Assembly (NCBI GenBank): GCA_903834925.1
Contig: CAILLA010000058.1
Span: 1 to 64,000 of the forward strand
Length of the DNA stretch: 64,000 nucleotides
From: an uncultured Schlesneria sp.
GTDB lineage: Bacteria; Planctomycetota; Planctomycetia; Planctomycetales; Planctomycetaceae
Reading direction: 5' to 3'
Shown: positions 17,711-26,764 of the stretch, piece by piece
Layout of the letters: each line of letters starts with the position of its first letter
How positions within the stretch are numbered: the first letter of the stretch is position 1
The notes under the pieces: model-generated
What the model was told of the DNA's origin: nothing
The model's input: the letters and a program-made list of their open reading frames with translations, nothing else
The model's database searches: none
Translations under genes and position numbers: made by a program

Positions 17711-18661
17711 CTAATTTGCAGATTGCTTTGAGGAGATGGCATGGAACTGCTTCCAACTGATGATTTCGATCCCCAGCTTTTTGATTTCGTCGATGACATC
17801 AGGGTCAGTAAAGATGCGTCGGTCGCCATCCCGATTTGCGGAACTGTTCGTGATGGCCTGCAGTTCCTGATCATCAATGCCGCAATGAATGATGATTTCA
17901 CTGACGCCTGGTTTCAATTCCCGTAGTGCTTTCAGATAGCTTTCTTTACGCATTTCATGAGTCGTTCCGCCGTAGAACTGTGAAAGAGCATCAAGAATCG
18001 GCAGTCGCTTGGTATCCAGCGCCTTGGTCAATTCGGCGGCCTTCTCGGCTAAAGCGGGGTACTCCTTTGCAAGCCGACCATCTTTGTCCGCATTGCGAAT
18101 GAATAGCACCGGAAGATTGAATTCGAGTCCCAGATTGACATAGACCTCAACAAGATCCGGGCGGCTGACCAATGCCCCCATATGTGTATCGAGGTGGGTA
18201 ATCGGAACCTGAAACTGTTGCGCTCGCTTGATCTGAGCGCGAAGTTCAATCTCCACTTCGGTTGCTTTGACGCTGGCGGCAACGGCCGGGACATTCTGAT
18301 GAAGGAACCCATCTTTATCGAGCAGACTGGGGACTTGATCTCGTGGTGCTACTGGACCCCATCGGTAAATCTTCCATTCGGAATTGAGCGTCAGATGAAG
18401 GCCAAAATCCTTTTCGGGGTGCTCTTTCGCATAGAGGGCAATTTCTTGAAACCAGGGACAAGGGACCATGATGCTCGCCGACGAGACACATCCCTTTTCC
18501 ATTGCTTCGATCGTCGCCTCGTTCACCGAATGGGACATTCCTGCATCATCCGCGTGAATGATGACGTAGCGCTTTGAGGTCGGATCTGAGGCACGCAACT
18601 GCGACGTCACAAAGCTCAAGTAAACCAACGATAACAAACACGCTGTAGCACGAAGGAACAT
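17711..18661 (-). CDS. ChbG/YdjC-family carbohydrate deacetylase, exported
   Basis: The 316-residue product has a signal peptide ([20 protein letters not shown], cut near residue 24) and then the YdjC fold. Metal-binding motifs are [21 protein letters not shown] and HLDTHMGAL. The end shows [14 protein letters not shown]. ChbG removes an acetyl group from chitooligosaccharides; related enzymes act in hopanoid lipids (HpnK). The export signal differs from cytoplasmic ChbG and suggests action on external or cell-wall glycans. It is a single gene, divergent from the ytrA-type operon. Confidence 0.88.
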   Translation of the reverse strand: MFLRATACLLSLVYLSFVTSQLRASDPTSKRYVIIHADDAGMSHSVNEATIEAMEKGCVSSASIMVPCPWFQEIALYAKEHPEKDFGLHLTLNSEWKIYRWGPVAPRDQVPSLLDKDGFLHQNVPAVAASVKATEVEIELRAQIKRAQQFQVPITHLDTHMGALVSRPDLVEVYVNLGLEFNLPVLFIRNADKDGRLAKEYPALAEKAAELTKALDTKRLPILDALSQFYGGTTHEMRKESYLKALRELKPGVSEIIIHCGIDDQELQAITNSSANRDGDRRIFTDPDVIDEIKKLGIEIISWKQFHAISSKQSAN

Positions 18662-18932
18662 AGGTTAAGACCGTTCTGTTGTTGAATAAGCGAAAATGAA
18701 AATCAACGTTTGTGAAAGTCATTGTTGTCAGGAATCTGGTTGCGTCGAATTTGATCCGAAATTGGCCGCCTGCATGACACTTCGGCAGCGATGTCATTGA
18801 TCGTAAGCCATTTCTCTTTTCGACGGCAACACAGTCGTGCAGGCGATCAATTCAGGATGGGTCGTGAAATACATATTCGATCCGCTCTTTCCAAAAAATC
18901 ACATTTTCCCAATTGACAAACCATCCGCGCAT
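18662..18932. other. Intergenic region between divergent ydjC-like and ytrA-like genes
   Basis: I see no gene in these 271 bases. The right part leads into the promoter at 18913. An open frame antisense here is composed of intergenic sequence and was not accepted. Confidence 0.5.
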
Positions 18933-18952
18933 TGTATTAATGTGTTAATACA
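18913..18952 (+). promoter_or_regulatory. Sigma-70-type promoter overlapped by a perfect palindromic operator
   Basis: TTGACA (18913-18918) is followed after 16 bases by TATTAA (18935-18940). A perfect palindrome TGTATTAA-TGTG-TTAATACA (18933-18952) covers the -10 element. It lies about 40 bases upstream of a GntR/YtrA-family gene. Operators of this family are AT-rich palindromes in the promoter of their own operon, so autorepression is the natural reading. Confidence 0.8.
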
Positions 18953-18994
18953 CTTTCTCAGCTCGCAGCCGACGTTTTACGGCGAGGCATGCTC

Positions 18995-19390
18995 ATGCAA
19001 ATCCATATCACAACCAGCGACGGCGTGCCGATCTATCAGCAGGTCGTCAATCAGATCAAGTTCCTGATCGCGTCAGGTCGACTGAATTCCGGTGATGAAC
19101 TTCCTCCGATCCGTGTTCTGGCGGCACAGTTATTAATTAACCCGAACACTGTCGCACGGGCTTATCGCGAACTGGAAACTGCCGGTATCGTTGAAAAGCG
19201 ACGGACAGCAGGAACGTATGTTTCTGAACAAGGATCGCCATTGGCCCGACGCGAACGAGTCAAAATCCTTGCGGAACGAATTGACACGCTGCTCGCGGAA
19301 GCGATCCACATGGGTGTCTCGATCGACGATGTCATGAAACTGGTTCAGCAACGACATAACGCTATCCAATCAGCTCGAAATGAGGAGTAA
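18995..19390 (+). CDS. ytrA: GntR-family transcriptional repressor, YtrA subfamily
   Basis: About 131 residues with a winged-helix domain: GVPIYQQVVNQIKFLIASGR, LPPIRVLAAQLLINPNTVAR, AYRELETAGIVEKRRTAGTY. A short helical C-terminus of about 55 residues replaces the large effector domain of other GntR proteins, the YtrA layout. ATG 18995 is chosen because the SD-like GGCGAGG (18981-18987) suits it better than the ATG at 18989. It heads an operon with an ABC ATPase and a membrane protein, as in the acetoin/antibiotic-responsive ytr operon of Bacillus. Confidence 0.92.
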   Translation: MQIHITTSDGVPIYQQVVNQIKFLIASGRLNSGDELPPIRVLAAQLLINPNTVARAYRELETAGIVEKRRTAGTYVSEQGSPLARRERVKILAERIDTLLAEAIHMGVSIDDVMKLVQQRHNAIQSARNEE

Positions 19391-19394
19391 TCCT

Positions 19395-20294
19395 GTGCTC
19401 GATTCCATTCCGTCGTCAGCATCTCCGATTGTCGAAATTCGTCAGCTAACGCGTAAGTTCGGCGACAAAGCCGCACTGAATGATCTTTCGCTTGAGGTTC
19501 CTCGTGGGGGCGTGTTTGGGTTGATCGGGGGAAACGGAGCAGGAAAAACGACACTCATTAAACACATTCTCGGAATGTTAAAGGCTCAGCAGGGATCGGT
19601 TCACGTGTTTGGACTCGATCCCGTTCAGGACCCAGTCGGTACGCTCGGTCGAATCGGGTACCTCTCGGAAGAACGTGAACTCCCTGATTGGATGCGGGTT
19701 GGGGAACTCATTCGATATACACAGGCTTTTTTCCCCAATTGGGACGAATCTTACGCTGAAGAACTACGCGAGTCGTTCGATCTGGATAAGAAGGCTCGAA
19801 TTAAAACGTTATCACGAGGACAGCGGGCACGAGCCGGACTTCTTGTGGCGCTTGCTCATCGCCCGGAATTGCTGGTTCTCGACGAACCCTCGTCAGGACT
19901 CGACCCGGTCGTTCGTCGTGACATTCTCGGCGCCATCATTCGCACGATCGCTGACGAAGGCCGAACCGTTTTATTCTCGTCACATCTTCTCGACGAAGTC
20001 GAACGCGTCGCAGATCGAGTCGCCATCATTCATCACGGCCAGATTATGCTCACCGCTTCCATGGAAGAAATCAAAGAACAGCACCGTCGAGTGACACTCC
20101 GTTTCGAACAAACACTCGACCGCCCGCCAGAGCTTGTCGGAGCACTCTCGTCAACGGGGCAGGGAAAGGAATGGACATATGTTTGCAACGGAGAAACAAC
20201 TCAATTTCGAAACGCTGCCGAAGCGATCGGTGCCACAGTCGTGGAAGAAGCCGCTTTAACCCTGGACGAAATCTTCATCTCCCACATTCTTTAA
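19395..20294 (+). CDS. ABC transporter ATP-binding protein, YtrB-like
   Basis: About 299 residues. It has Walker A GGNGAGKT (45-52), signature LSRGQRARAGL, Walker B LLVLDEPSSGLD, and a switch histidine in FSSHLLDEVE. The C-terminus (about 220-299) is the regulatory tail seen in drug/antibiotic exporter ATPases. GTG at 19395 is preferred because GAGGAG (19382-19387) lies 7 bases before it; the upstream ATG 19380 would overlap the repressor gene. It probably powers the membrane protein encoded next. Confidence 0.9.
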   Translation: MLDSIPSSASPIVEIRQLTRKFGDKAALNDLSLEVPRGGVFGLIGGNGAGKTTLIKHILGMLKAQQGSVHVFGLDPVQDPVGTLGRIGYLSEERELPDWMRVGELIRYTQAFFPNWDESYAEELRESFDLDKKARIKTLSRGQRARAGLLVALAHRPELLVLDEPSSGLDPVVRRDILGAIIRTIADEGRTVLFSSHLLDEVERVADRVAIIHHGQIMLTASMEEIKEQHRRVTLRFEQTLDRPPELVGALSSTGQGKEWTYVCNGETTQFRNAAEAIGATVVEEAALTLDEIFISHIL

Positions 20295-20501
20295 CGCGCG
20301 TCGGAGGATGGGTTTAGAATAGGTGAATCGCTCTCGCGTTGGGCTGGGGCGTGGACAGGTAGGCTAAGAATAGGCGAGTTGCATCTCCCGATGCGGCACA
20401 TTCGTTTAATAGATTTTCATCTCAAGATTGTTTTTGTGGTTGATTGACTTTGGTTCTTCTGCGCATGTTTTATCGAAATGCGATAATTGAGAAAGAATAA
20501 T

Positions 20502-22088
20502 ATGCGATCGATTCCCTTGGCGATGACGTGGGAGATGCTTCAACGAGGGCGGTGGTATTTGATCGCCTATTTTCTTGGTGCTCAACTCATTATTTCGATT
20601 GTTTTTGGAGCCCTCGCCCGCGCTGGTGTGGACTTCGAAGACCCCAGCATTGTCGGCGTCGGTGCATCTTTTTTATTGACGTACATGTTTCTGTTTTCAG
20701 TTGGCACCTTAGCTTATCAGGGGCCGCCGTCCCGCTTATACACCTATCCGATTCCGTCGTCGACAATCGTGTCCGGGCATCTGTTGGTTTCGATGGCATC
20801 CGTAGGGCTCCAGATTTTGCTGAGCATTTTCCTGATGAATACTTTTTTCAAGACAAACTGGCCCCTGTGGGGGCCTACGTTGTTTGCGGCCGCCGCCGTT
20901 TGCTCAATTCAGGCGACCACTTGGTTCACCGAGAAATCCGCATGGGCACCGTTGGCAATCGCCGTCGTCGCGGGCCTTTTAGGGTTCTGGTATCACTTTC
21001 GATGTGGCGTTGGAGCTGGAAGTCATCGTTCGACGGTTCTATGGACATCGGTGACTCTCACGGATCTTGGTGGTTTTCTTGCAGCCACGGCGACCTCTTT
21101 CGCTGTCGGAAATATTGCGGTCGCTCGCAATCGCTGTGGCGAACAATTGAAACCACTTGGAATTCATGCGTGGCTCTGTCGCGTCCTGGACTTCGTTCCT
21201 GATGAAAAGGCTTTGCCATTCCGTTCGCCGGCGGAAGCACAGCTTTGGTACGAGTGGCGTCTGAAGGGTTGGGGCATGCCAGCCACCGTTATGCTTGGCC
21301 TGATTTTTGGGTTGGCGATTTGGCTGATATTCGTTCGCGACCCGAAACTGATTGGCACAGGGTTTCTCGTGCTCGGCGGATATCTTTCTGTGCCGGGTCT
21401 GGTTTGTGCTTTTATTATTGGAAATACGGGAAGGATCGATACGGATTTCGAGATGGGGCATTTTCTCGGTTCACGCCCGATGAAAAGCGATGAAATGGCT
21501 CGAACAATTCTAAAAATGACCGCACAAAGTTTGCTGCTAGCCTTTTCGATCTGGGCAGGAGCGTTTCTGGTTACCGGGGCAATTTTGCTAGCATGTGGCT
21601 TCGTTCCAACCGACATCATTCCGAAGGATGTCCCCTGGTGGTCTATTCTTGCAGCGCCTCTGGGATGCTGGGCGGTGATTACCGTTCTTGCGTCGATCGG
21701 GCTGACGGGGCGGCCCATTCTGTTCGCTCAAATCTGTTGTGCAGTTTTCGCATTGTATTTGGCATGCCTCTGTTTATCTCTCTTTGTTCTAACCGATAGC
21801 GGGCGTGAACAATTATCTCTCGGAGTTGCATATCTCTTTCCAGTCGCGATTTTAGGTGTTACAGCATGGCTGTACGTCACAGCATTGAAACGCCACTTGA
21901 TTGGTTGGTCATCGGCGGTTGCTTGTGCTCTCGTCTGGATCGCCATCAGTTCATTGTGCGTATTGATCGGGATGCAATATCCCAATGGGAAATTGGTGAG
22001 TTATCTCATTCTCGTGGGACTGTCTGCCTTGGTCGTGGCCCCCATCGCCGCCGCTTCGCTGGCTGTTTCCTGGAATCGAACGCGATGA
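20502..22088 (+). CDS. Large multi-pass membrane protein, probable ABC permease partner
   Basis: About 528 residues and roughly 12 hydrophobic segments, with a soluble stretch near 230-255. I do not recognise a named family. Its place 207 bases after the ytrB-like gene and the export-type ATPase suggest a permease. ATG 20502 is chosen over TTG 20487. The gap before it contains a short palindrome TTATCG-AAATG-CGATAA (20470-20486) and a possible TTGACT -35 box, so it may also have its own promoter. Confidence 0.7.
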   Translation: MRSIPLAMTWEMLQRGRWYLIAYFLGAQLIISIVFGALARAGVDFEDPSIVGVGASFLLTYMFLFSVGTLAYQGPPSRLYTYPIPSSTIVSGHLLVSMASVGLQILLSIFLMNTFFKTNWPLWGPTLFAAAAVCSIQATTWFTEKSAWAPLAIAVVAGLLGFWYHFRCGVGAGSHRSTVLWTSVTLTDLGGFLAATATSFAVGNIAVARNRCGEQLKPLGIHAWLCRVLDFVPDEKALPFRSPAEAQLWYEWRLKGWGMPATVMLGLIFGLAIWLIFVRDPKLIGTGFLVLGGYLSVPGLVCAFIIGNTGRIDTDFEMGHFLGSRPMKSDEMARTILKMTAQSLLLAFSIWAGAFLVTGAILLACGFVPTDIIPKDVPWWSILAAPLGCWAVITVLASIGLTGRPILFAQICCAVFALYLACLCLSLFVLTDSGREQLSLGVAYLFPVAILGVTAWLYVTALKRHLIGWSSAVACALVWIAISSLCVLIGMQYPNGKLVSYLILVGLSALVVAPIAAASLAVSWNRTR

Positions 22089-22299
22089 AATGTGAGCTTT
22101 CAGCGAAAAAAACGCGAATCCAATTGCAATCCTTGCGAAAAGTGACATTTTGTCTGTAAAAATGCTGTTGCGTGATCCAATTTGGCCTCCGCTTCGTTCC
22201 TTACAGTTCACAGTGCATTGGTGGTCGGTTTCCCTTTCGATTTTCATCGAAAACGACCCGCGTTTTCCTTGCTACTTGCCTCAAATAGAAAGGCCTGTC

Positions 22300-23211
22300 A
22301 TGTTCCGCAGATTTTGTTTTTCCGTGGTGGCGATCATCCTGAGCTCGACGATCGCTTCGGCTCAAGTCAAACTCGAAAACAAGTTTGCCGAAGAGACCAA
22401 GTCGGTTGTTCATCGTGATACCACAACGAAGCAGACGCTGACTTTGGCAGGAATGGATATCGACACGAAATCATCGACGTTTATCGTGGCAACGACTTCG
22501 ACCGGTAAGCGAGCTGCTGATGGAACGTTAAAGGTCGAAGAAAAAATTGACACGATGCAGTCCGAAATTACGATCCCTGGTGGGATGATCCAGTTCGATT
22601 CGGCCAATCCGGATAAAAAGGCGGACAATCCGCTATTGGAGCCCATTCTGGACATTTTCCGATCTGTGTTTCGCAATCCCGTGACGGTGGAAGTCGACGC
22701 CAAAAACAAGATCGCATCTGTCAAATTGCCCGACGGCGAATACGAAAAACTTCCGGATGCCGCGAAAGATCAACTGAGTTCCGAAGCGTTAAAAAAGACA
22801 GTCGAAAATGCGCTTCAATTTTTACCGGACGAACCGGTTAAAAAGGGCGATACTTGGGAGCGATCCTCAGAACAGAACCTTGGTTCTGGGCAGACGATGA
22901 GTTTTCGGACAAAGTACGAATATCAGGGGACCGTTGAAAAAGACGGCAAGACGCTCGACAGAATTACGGGAAAAGCGTTCGATGTCAGTTTTGCCATCAA
23001 CGGAAACGCGATGCTGCAGGTCACCAAGAGCGATCTGAAGATTATCGAATCGGAAAGTACCTTCCTTTTTGATCGCGAACGAGGTTCAGTAGTTTCAACT
23101 TCGTCGAAAGTGCAAATCGCCGGACCGTTAACGCTCGTAGTTAATGCCATGGAATTCGCTGGTAAGGTCGATCTGACGATCGAAGAAAAATCGTCCCGAG
23201 AGAATAAATAA
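22300..23211 (+). CDS. Secreted DUF6263-like protein
   Basis: 303 residues. The start at ATG 22300 is set by GAAAGG at 22288-22293 and gives a clean signal peptide (MFRRFCFSVVAIILSSTIAS, then AQVKLENKF). The mature protein is beta-rich with repeated K/T-rich strands, and shows QFLPDEPVKKGDTWERSSEQ and YEYQGTVEKDGKTLDRITGK, which match the DUF6263 pattern of planctomycete exported proteins. Function is unknown; a lipid- or ligand-binding barrel is possible. The histidine kinase gene is convergent 40 bases away. Confidence 0.75.
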   Translation: MFRRFCFSVVAIILSSTIASAQVKLENKFAEETKSVVHRDTTTKQTLTLAGMDIDTKSSTFIVATTSTGKRAADGTLKVEEKIDTMQSEITIPGGMIQFDSANPDKKADNPLLEPILDIFRSVFRNPVTVEVDAKNKIASVKLPDGEYEKLPDAAKDQLSSEALKKTVENALQFLPDEPVKKGDTWERSSEQNLGSGQTMSFRTKYEYQGTVEKDGKTLDRITGKAFDVSFAINGNAMLQVTKSDLKIIESESTFLFDRERGSVVSTSSKVQIAGPLTLVVNAMEFAGKVDLTIEEKSSRENK

Positions 23212-23250
23212 TCCGCCTCGGGACTCCCGATACCGGTTTGAACGGACGGG

Positions 23251-24165
23251 CTACTTGAAAACCGCGAGATGGCCGGGAAGCTCGACTTCAAAAATGCTGC
23301 CTGACTGGCCTGGTCGATCGTGAACACTGATGCGGCCGTTGAGTTGTTTGACGAGCGTATGAACGATGTACAGGCCGAGTCCCGTTCCCTTTTGACGCCG
23401 GGTTAATTCGCTTCCTGCTCGAAAGAACATACGAAAGATCCGCTTGCGCAGCTCGTGAGGAACGCCAAGCCCATTATCCAGAATGCGAATCACGGCTCGG
23501 CCTCGTTCGCCAATTCGAACGTGGACTTCGACTCGTGGCGGGTCGCCAGCGTATTTGATTGCGTTGTCGAGCAGGTTTCGGAAGACGGTTTCAAGGACGA
23601 GTGGTCTGGCAAAAACCGTAATCGGCTGAAAATCGTAAACGATCGTCTCGGCCTCGTCCTTTTTATGATGCGCACATGCGGCTGCCCCGCATTTCCGCAG
23701 CAGGGTTTCGAGCGAAATGTCTTCCGGTTCGGATTGCTCACCAATCGCATCAATCCGTCCGACTTCCAGCAGTTGCGTGATCAGGTGGTCCAGTCGTTCG
23801 AGTTCTTCTTCCATCACACGGTAGAATTTTGTCCGCTGTTCGTCGCTGAGCGCACGCATTTCTAGCGTTTCCAAATAAAGTCGTAGCGATGCGATTGGCG
23901 ACTTCAGTTCATGGGTCACGCTGTCAATGAAATTCGCCTGCCGTTGGTTGAGCCTGACTTCCTTGATCATTAGGAAGAGATAAAACGACAGACCTAAAAG
24001 GATCAAACCGAAAACAGCAACCCCGATGATGATGGCACTCCAACCCATCGAGCGAGCCAAGAGCGCTATCCAGAACACCATTAACGTCAAGTTAAGGGTC
24101 ATCAGGACAACACTAAGCGTAATCGGAAGTCCGATTGTCATCCGGGAACGAAGGGCGTTTGACAC
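23251..24165 (-). CDS. Membrane sensor histidine kinase, orphan
   Basis: About 305 residues. Two membrane helices (about 12-38 and 43-66) with almost no external loop between them suggest membrane or internal sensing. The HisKA domain has DSVTHELKSPIASLRLYLET (phospho-acceptor H85). The ATPase domain has NLLDNAIKYA, LDNGLGVP and KGTGLGLYIV. GTG 24165 is chosen, with AAAGGTG placed just upstream; longer starts add about 94 residues that read like non-coding sequence. No response regulator gene is adjacent, so its partner is elsewhere. Confidence 0.9.
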   Translation of the reverse strand: MSNALRSRMTIGLPITLSVVLMTLNLTLMVFWIALLARSMGWSAIIIGVAVFGLILLGLSFYLFLMIKEVRLNQRQANFIDSVTHELKSPIASLRLYLETLEMRALSDEQRTKFYRVMEEELERLDHLITQLLEVGRIDAIGEQSEPEDISLETLLRKCGAAACAHHKKDEAETIVYDFQPITVFARPLVLETVFRNLLDNAIKYAGDPPRVEVHVRIGERGRAVIRILDNGLGVPHELRKRIFRMFFRAGSELTRRQKGTGLGLYIVHTLVKQLNGRISVHDRPGQSGSIFEVELPGHLAVFK

Positions 24166-24305
24166 GAAGTCACCTTTGGAATCAATCGAGAGAACGATGC
24201 TGATAGAGCAGCATGTCAGGTCGAATCTCGATGTCAACCAATCGAGCCATCCAATTTGCGGGATGCTACAATAGTACCCCTGCAAAACAGTGGATTCTGC
24301 CAACG

Positions 24306-24339
24306 AAAAAACCGCAGTCATTCGACATGACTGCGGTTT
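24306..24339 (-). terminator. Rho-independent terminator
   Basis: A perfect 12-bp stem, AAACCGCAGTCA (24309-24320) and TGACTGCGGTTT (24328-24339), encloses a 7-base loop. Read on the minus strand the stem is followed by a T run (complement of 24306-24311). It lies about 70 bases past the stop of the lipoprotein gene at 24410 and should end that transcript before the kinase gene. Confidence 0.85.
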
Positions 24340-24409
24340 CGGGAGGCTGCGGAAGTTTGCCCCGTTTTTCCCGCCAGAGTTACAGGGGCTCCACAGCCGG
24401 GACGTTTTT

Positions 24410-25000
24410 TCAATGACCTGGTGGCAATAACAATGGCATGTCACCAATCGATGCCTGAGATGAAGGCGTTGATGGAGTTGCCATTGGCAAGACCTTTGAA
24501 CTCAATTTAGGAGGTATCACAGTAGGTGTGAATCGTGAACTGACCACTTCCTCTTCAAGGTCCGAAGGTTCCGCTTTGGGTACCGTTGGTAAGGATTTGA
24601 CACTTTTCTTAGAAGTGACGCTCGATGAATTCACTCCCGTTTGTCGCACATCAGTATTCGGACGGCTGAAAGTAGGGAATTTCAGCCCCGCATTATTCAG
24701 ATTCCACCGGGATTTCTTGGCGGATGGGGTCGGTGGCGAGGAGGGTTCAGAATAGCCTGGTGCCGGGAGTACCGAAGGAGGGTCTGGTTGTGGTGACTCG
24801 TACTGATCCGAATCTCCATCATCGTAGGGCTTCGCCGATTTTTCGTAAGAACGGTAAAACGACGGTCCACCCGCCGAACCAGGAGTCGGAGTGACTACGG
24901 GGGATGAATTGAGGGATGCGCTGCGACAGCCAACGACCAACAGAAAACCGGAAATGACGGTCGCAGCACCCAAGCGTTGATAGGCTTGAATGGTAAGCAT
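24410..25000 (-). CDS. Proline/serine-rich lipoprotein
   Basis: 196 residues from ATG 25000: MLTIQAYQRLGAATVISGFL then LVVGC, a lipobox with cysteine near 25. The rest is low complexity, rich in proline, serine and threonine (for example SPVVTPTPGSAGG and PQPDPPSVLPAPGYSEPSSP), without a recognisable domain. It may be an extended spacer or surface linker. An upstream in-frame start (25069) would bury the lipobox and is rejected. Confidence 0.65.
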   Translation of the reverse strand: MLTIQAYQRLGAATVISGFLLVVGCRSASLNSSPVVTPTPGSAGGPSFYRSYEKSAKPYDDGDSDQYESPQPDPPSVLPAPGYSEPSSPPTPSAKKSRWNLNNAGLKFPTFSRPNTDVRQTGVNSSSVTSKKSVKSLPTVPKAEPSDLEEEVVSSRFTPTVIPPKLSSKVLPMATPSTPSSQASIGDMPLLLPPGH

Positions 25001-25295
25001 GAGGAAAGACTTTCGAGCAAAGCCAAACGGTTCTGAGCGATCCTCCGTGACCGTTACGCAAACTATCAAAGTGTCGCGTCATTCAAACAATCGGCTGAAT
25101 TCGCCGAAGTCAAGTACCTGGTTCCATAGGAATCAGCAGATTTTGCCGTAAGACGTACGGCAAGTCCGTCTGGTGCGAAACTTCCGTGTAGTGAAACATT
25201 TCCGCGCGGTAGCCTGGAAACACTCGCTGTCCTGGGACCTGTCGGCGTAGAATCATGCGCAGATGGATAACACCACTGCTAAAGGAGTCTGCAAA

Positions 25296-26714
25296 ATGGT
25301 CACAGTTTCACAGCCTTCCAAGGATGCGGTCGCCGCGCTGACGGCTCATACCTGGACGCCACAGCCCGAACCCGCCCGGCTCGTGCATCGTTTGCTGAAT
25401 GAATGCCTTCAGAATTGCCCGTTTGCCGCGCAGCTTTCCCAACGAATGCTGAGTGAGACCGGAACACGGATGCTCGACTGGATCGACCACTTTGGCCTGG
25501 CAGTCAGTGATCCCGCAGTTTCGGAACTGGAGGGAGTTGGTTTTACCAAGGCGGCACCAATTCACGGCGATACCGTCTGGACCCACAAAGCAGGTTTGTT
25601 TCCCAGGGTGCGGCAGCTTCACACTGCCACACGTCAATTGGCCATCAAAGTCGATTCGGTTGCGGATTTTCTGTTCGCCCATGAATTGTCGGACGTGTCG
25701 ATCGACGGTGATCCGTTCTCTTCGCTGCGAACAGCCATTGTGGCGCGCGGAAATGGGGTTGAATTTCTGGTCGTTGAGCGGCACGGGTCTCTCGATTTTA
25801 CTCCTAGCGCGTTAACTTCATCCCCAGTGAAGTCGGGAATGACATTCCCCGTCGCCGTTCTGCATCATTTCGAACAGCTTCTGCTGCGTCGTCGCAATTT
25901 TGAAAGCGATGCCGACGGATTTGCCCTGGCTAACCAGTTGATAGATGGGGCCATTGCCGATCTGGGGCGTGACCGGGCATGTGATCTGTTTTTTACGGCT
26001 GAGCGGCTTAACTGGCAGCGCCGAAACCGTGCCGGGCGAATTCAATACGCACGACAAGCGTCGCTCGGTCTCGGCTGGGCCAACCACGATCATCATACTT
26101 ACCGATCCAGTCGCGAGTCGTTCGTTGCGCTGATCGCGTTCCTGGAAAAGTTGGGATTCCAATGTCGTGAGCGGTTCTATGCGGGTCGCGAAGCGGGGTG
26201 GGGAGCACAAGTCATCGAACACCCAGTAACCGGTGTGACGATTTTTGCTGACGTCGATATGTCGCCCGAGGAAGTGATTGAGGATTTCTCGCACCGGCCA
26301 ATGGTTCCGCGTGCGGAGCTCGGGACAGTTGGTTTGTGGTGTGCTCTGCATGGTGAAGCCTTCTTACAGGCGGGACTCCATCATCTTGAATGCCAGTTCG
26401 ACTTTGCCGCAACTCGCGATCAGCTCAAACTGGCAGGCATCGATACCATGCCTCCGTTTACAGATTTTTCCTATCTCAGGCAGGCATTTACCAGGGGCGA
26501 ACATTGGTCGGTCGACCCGGCTCGCGTGGAGCGAATTCGCTCGGCTAAGCGAATTACGGACGAACAAGCGACGAAGTTTTTGACACAGGGCGCTCTGGGT
26601 TCGCACCTGGAAATCCTGCAGCGGGACGATGGCTACAAAGGCTTTAATCAACACGGCATTAGCGAGATCATCTCAGCGACCGATCCTCGCAGTGCTGAAG
26701 CGGCAAGAGATTAA
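25296..26714 (+). CDS. Conserved protein of unknown function with a possible VOC-like fold
   Basis: 472 residues. The start at 25296 is set by AAAGGAG (25281-25287), 8 bases upstream; an ATG at 25263 lies before that site. The striking part is LGWANHDHHTYRSSR near 270-284 with HDHH. It is followed by FLEKLGFQCRERFYAGREAG, GAQVIEHPVTGVTIFADVD and LHGEAFLQAGLHHLECQFDF, which resemble vicinal-oxygen-chelate-type metal-site strands. I do not recognise an established family name. No signal peptide is seen, so it is cytoplasmic. The neighbour speA is convergent and gives no functional hint. Confidence 0.6.
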   Translation: MVTVSQPSKDAVAALTAHTWTPQPEPARLVHRLLNECLQNCPFAAQLSQRMLSETGTRMLDWIDHFGLAVSDPAVSELEGVGFTKAAPIHGDTVWTHKAGLFPRVRQLHTATRQLAIKVDSVADFLFAHELSDVSIDGDPFSSLRTAIVARGNGVEFLVVERHGSLDFTPSALTSSPVKSGMTFPVAVLHHFEQLLLRRRNFESDADGFALANQLIDGAIADLGRDRACDLFFTAERLNWQRRNRAGRIQYARQASLGLGWANHDHHTYRSSRESFVALIAFLEKLGFQCRERFYAGREAGWGAQVIEHPVTGVTIFADVDMSPEEVIEDFSHRPMVPRAELGTVGLWCALHGEAFLQAGLHHLECQFDFAATRDQLKLAGIDTMPPFTDFSYLRQAFTRGEHWSVDPARVERIRSAKRITDEQATKFLTQGALGSHLEILQRDDGYKGFNQHGISEIISATDPRSAEAARD

Positions 26715-26764
26715 GCTTAGAGAAATAGGGTTCTTCTGCGGTCGGGAGCAATTATTTGACAGAA

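Noticed and set aside
20295-20501. Possible attenuator or second operator before the membrane protein gene
   Set aside because: The palindrome TTATCG-AAATG-CGATAA has short arms and does not match the operator at 18933, so no regulatory call is made.
25818-26351. 177-codon minus-strand frame
   Set aside because: Shadow of the gene at 25296-26714, which has a strong ribosome site.
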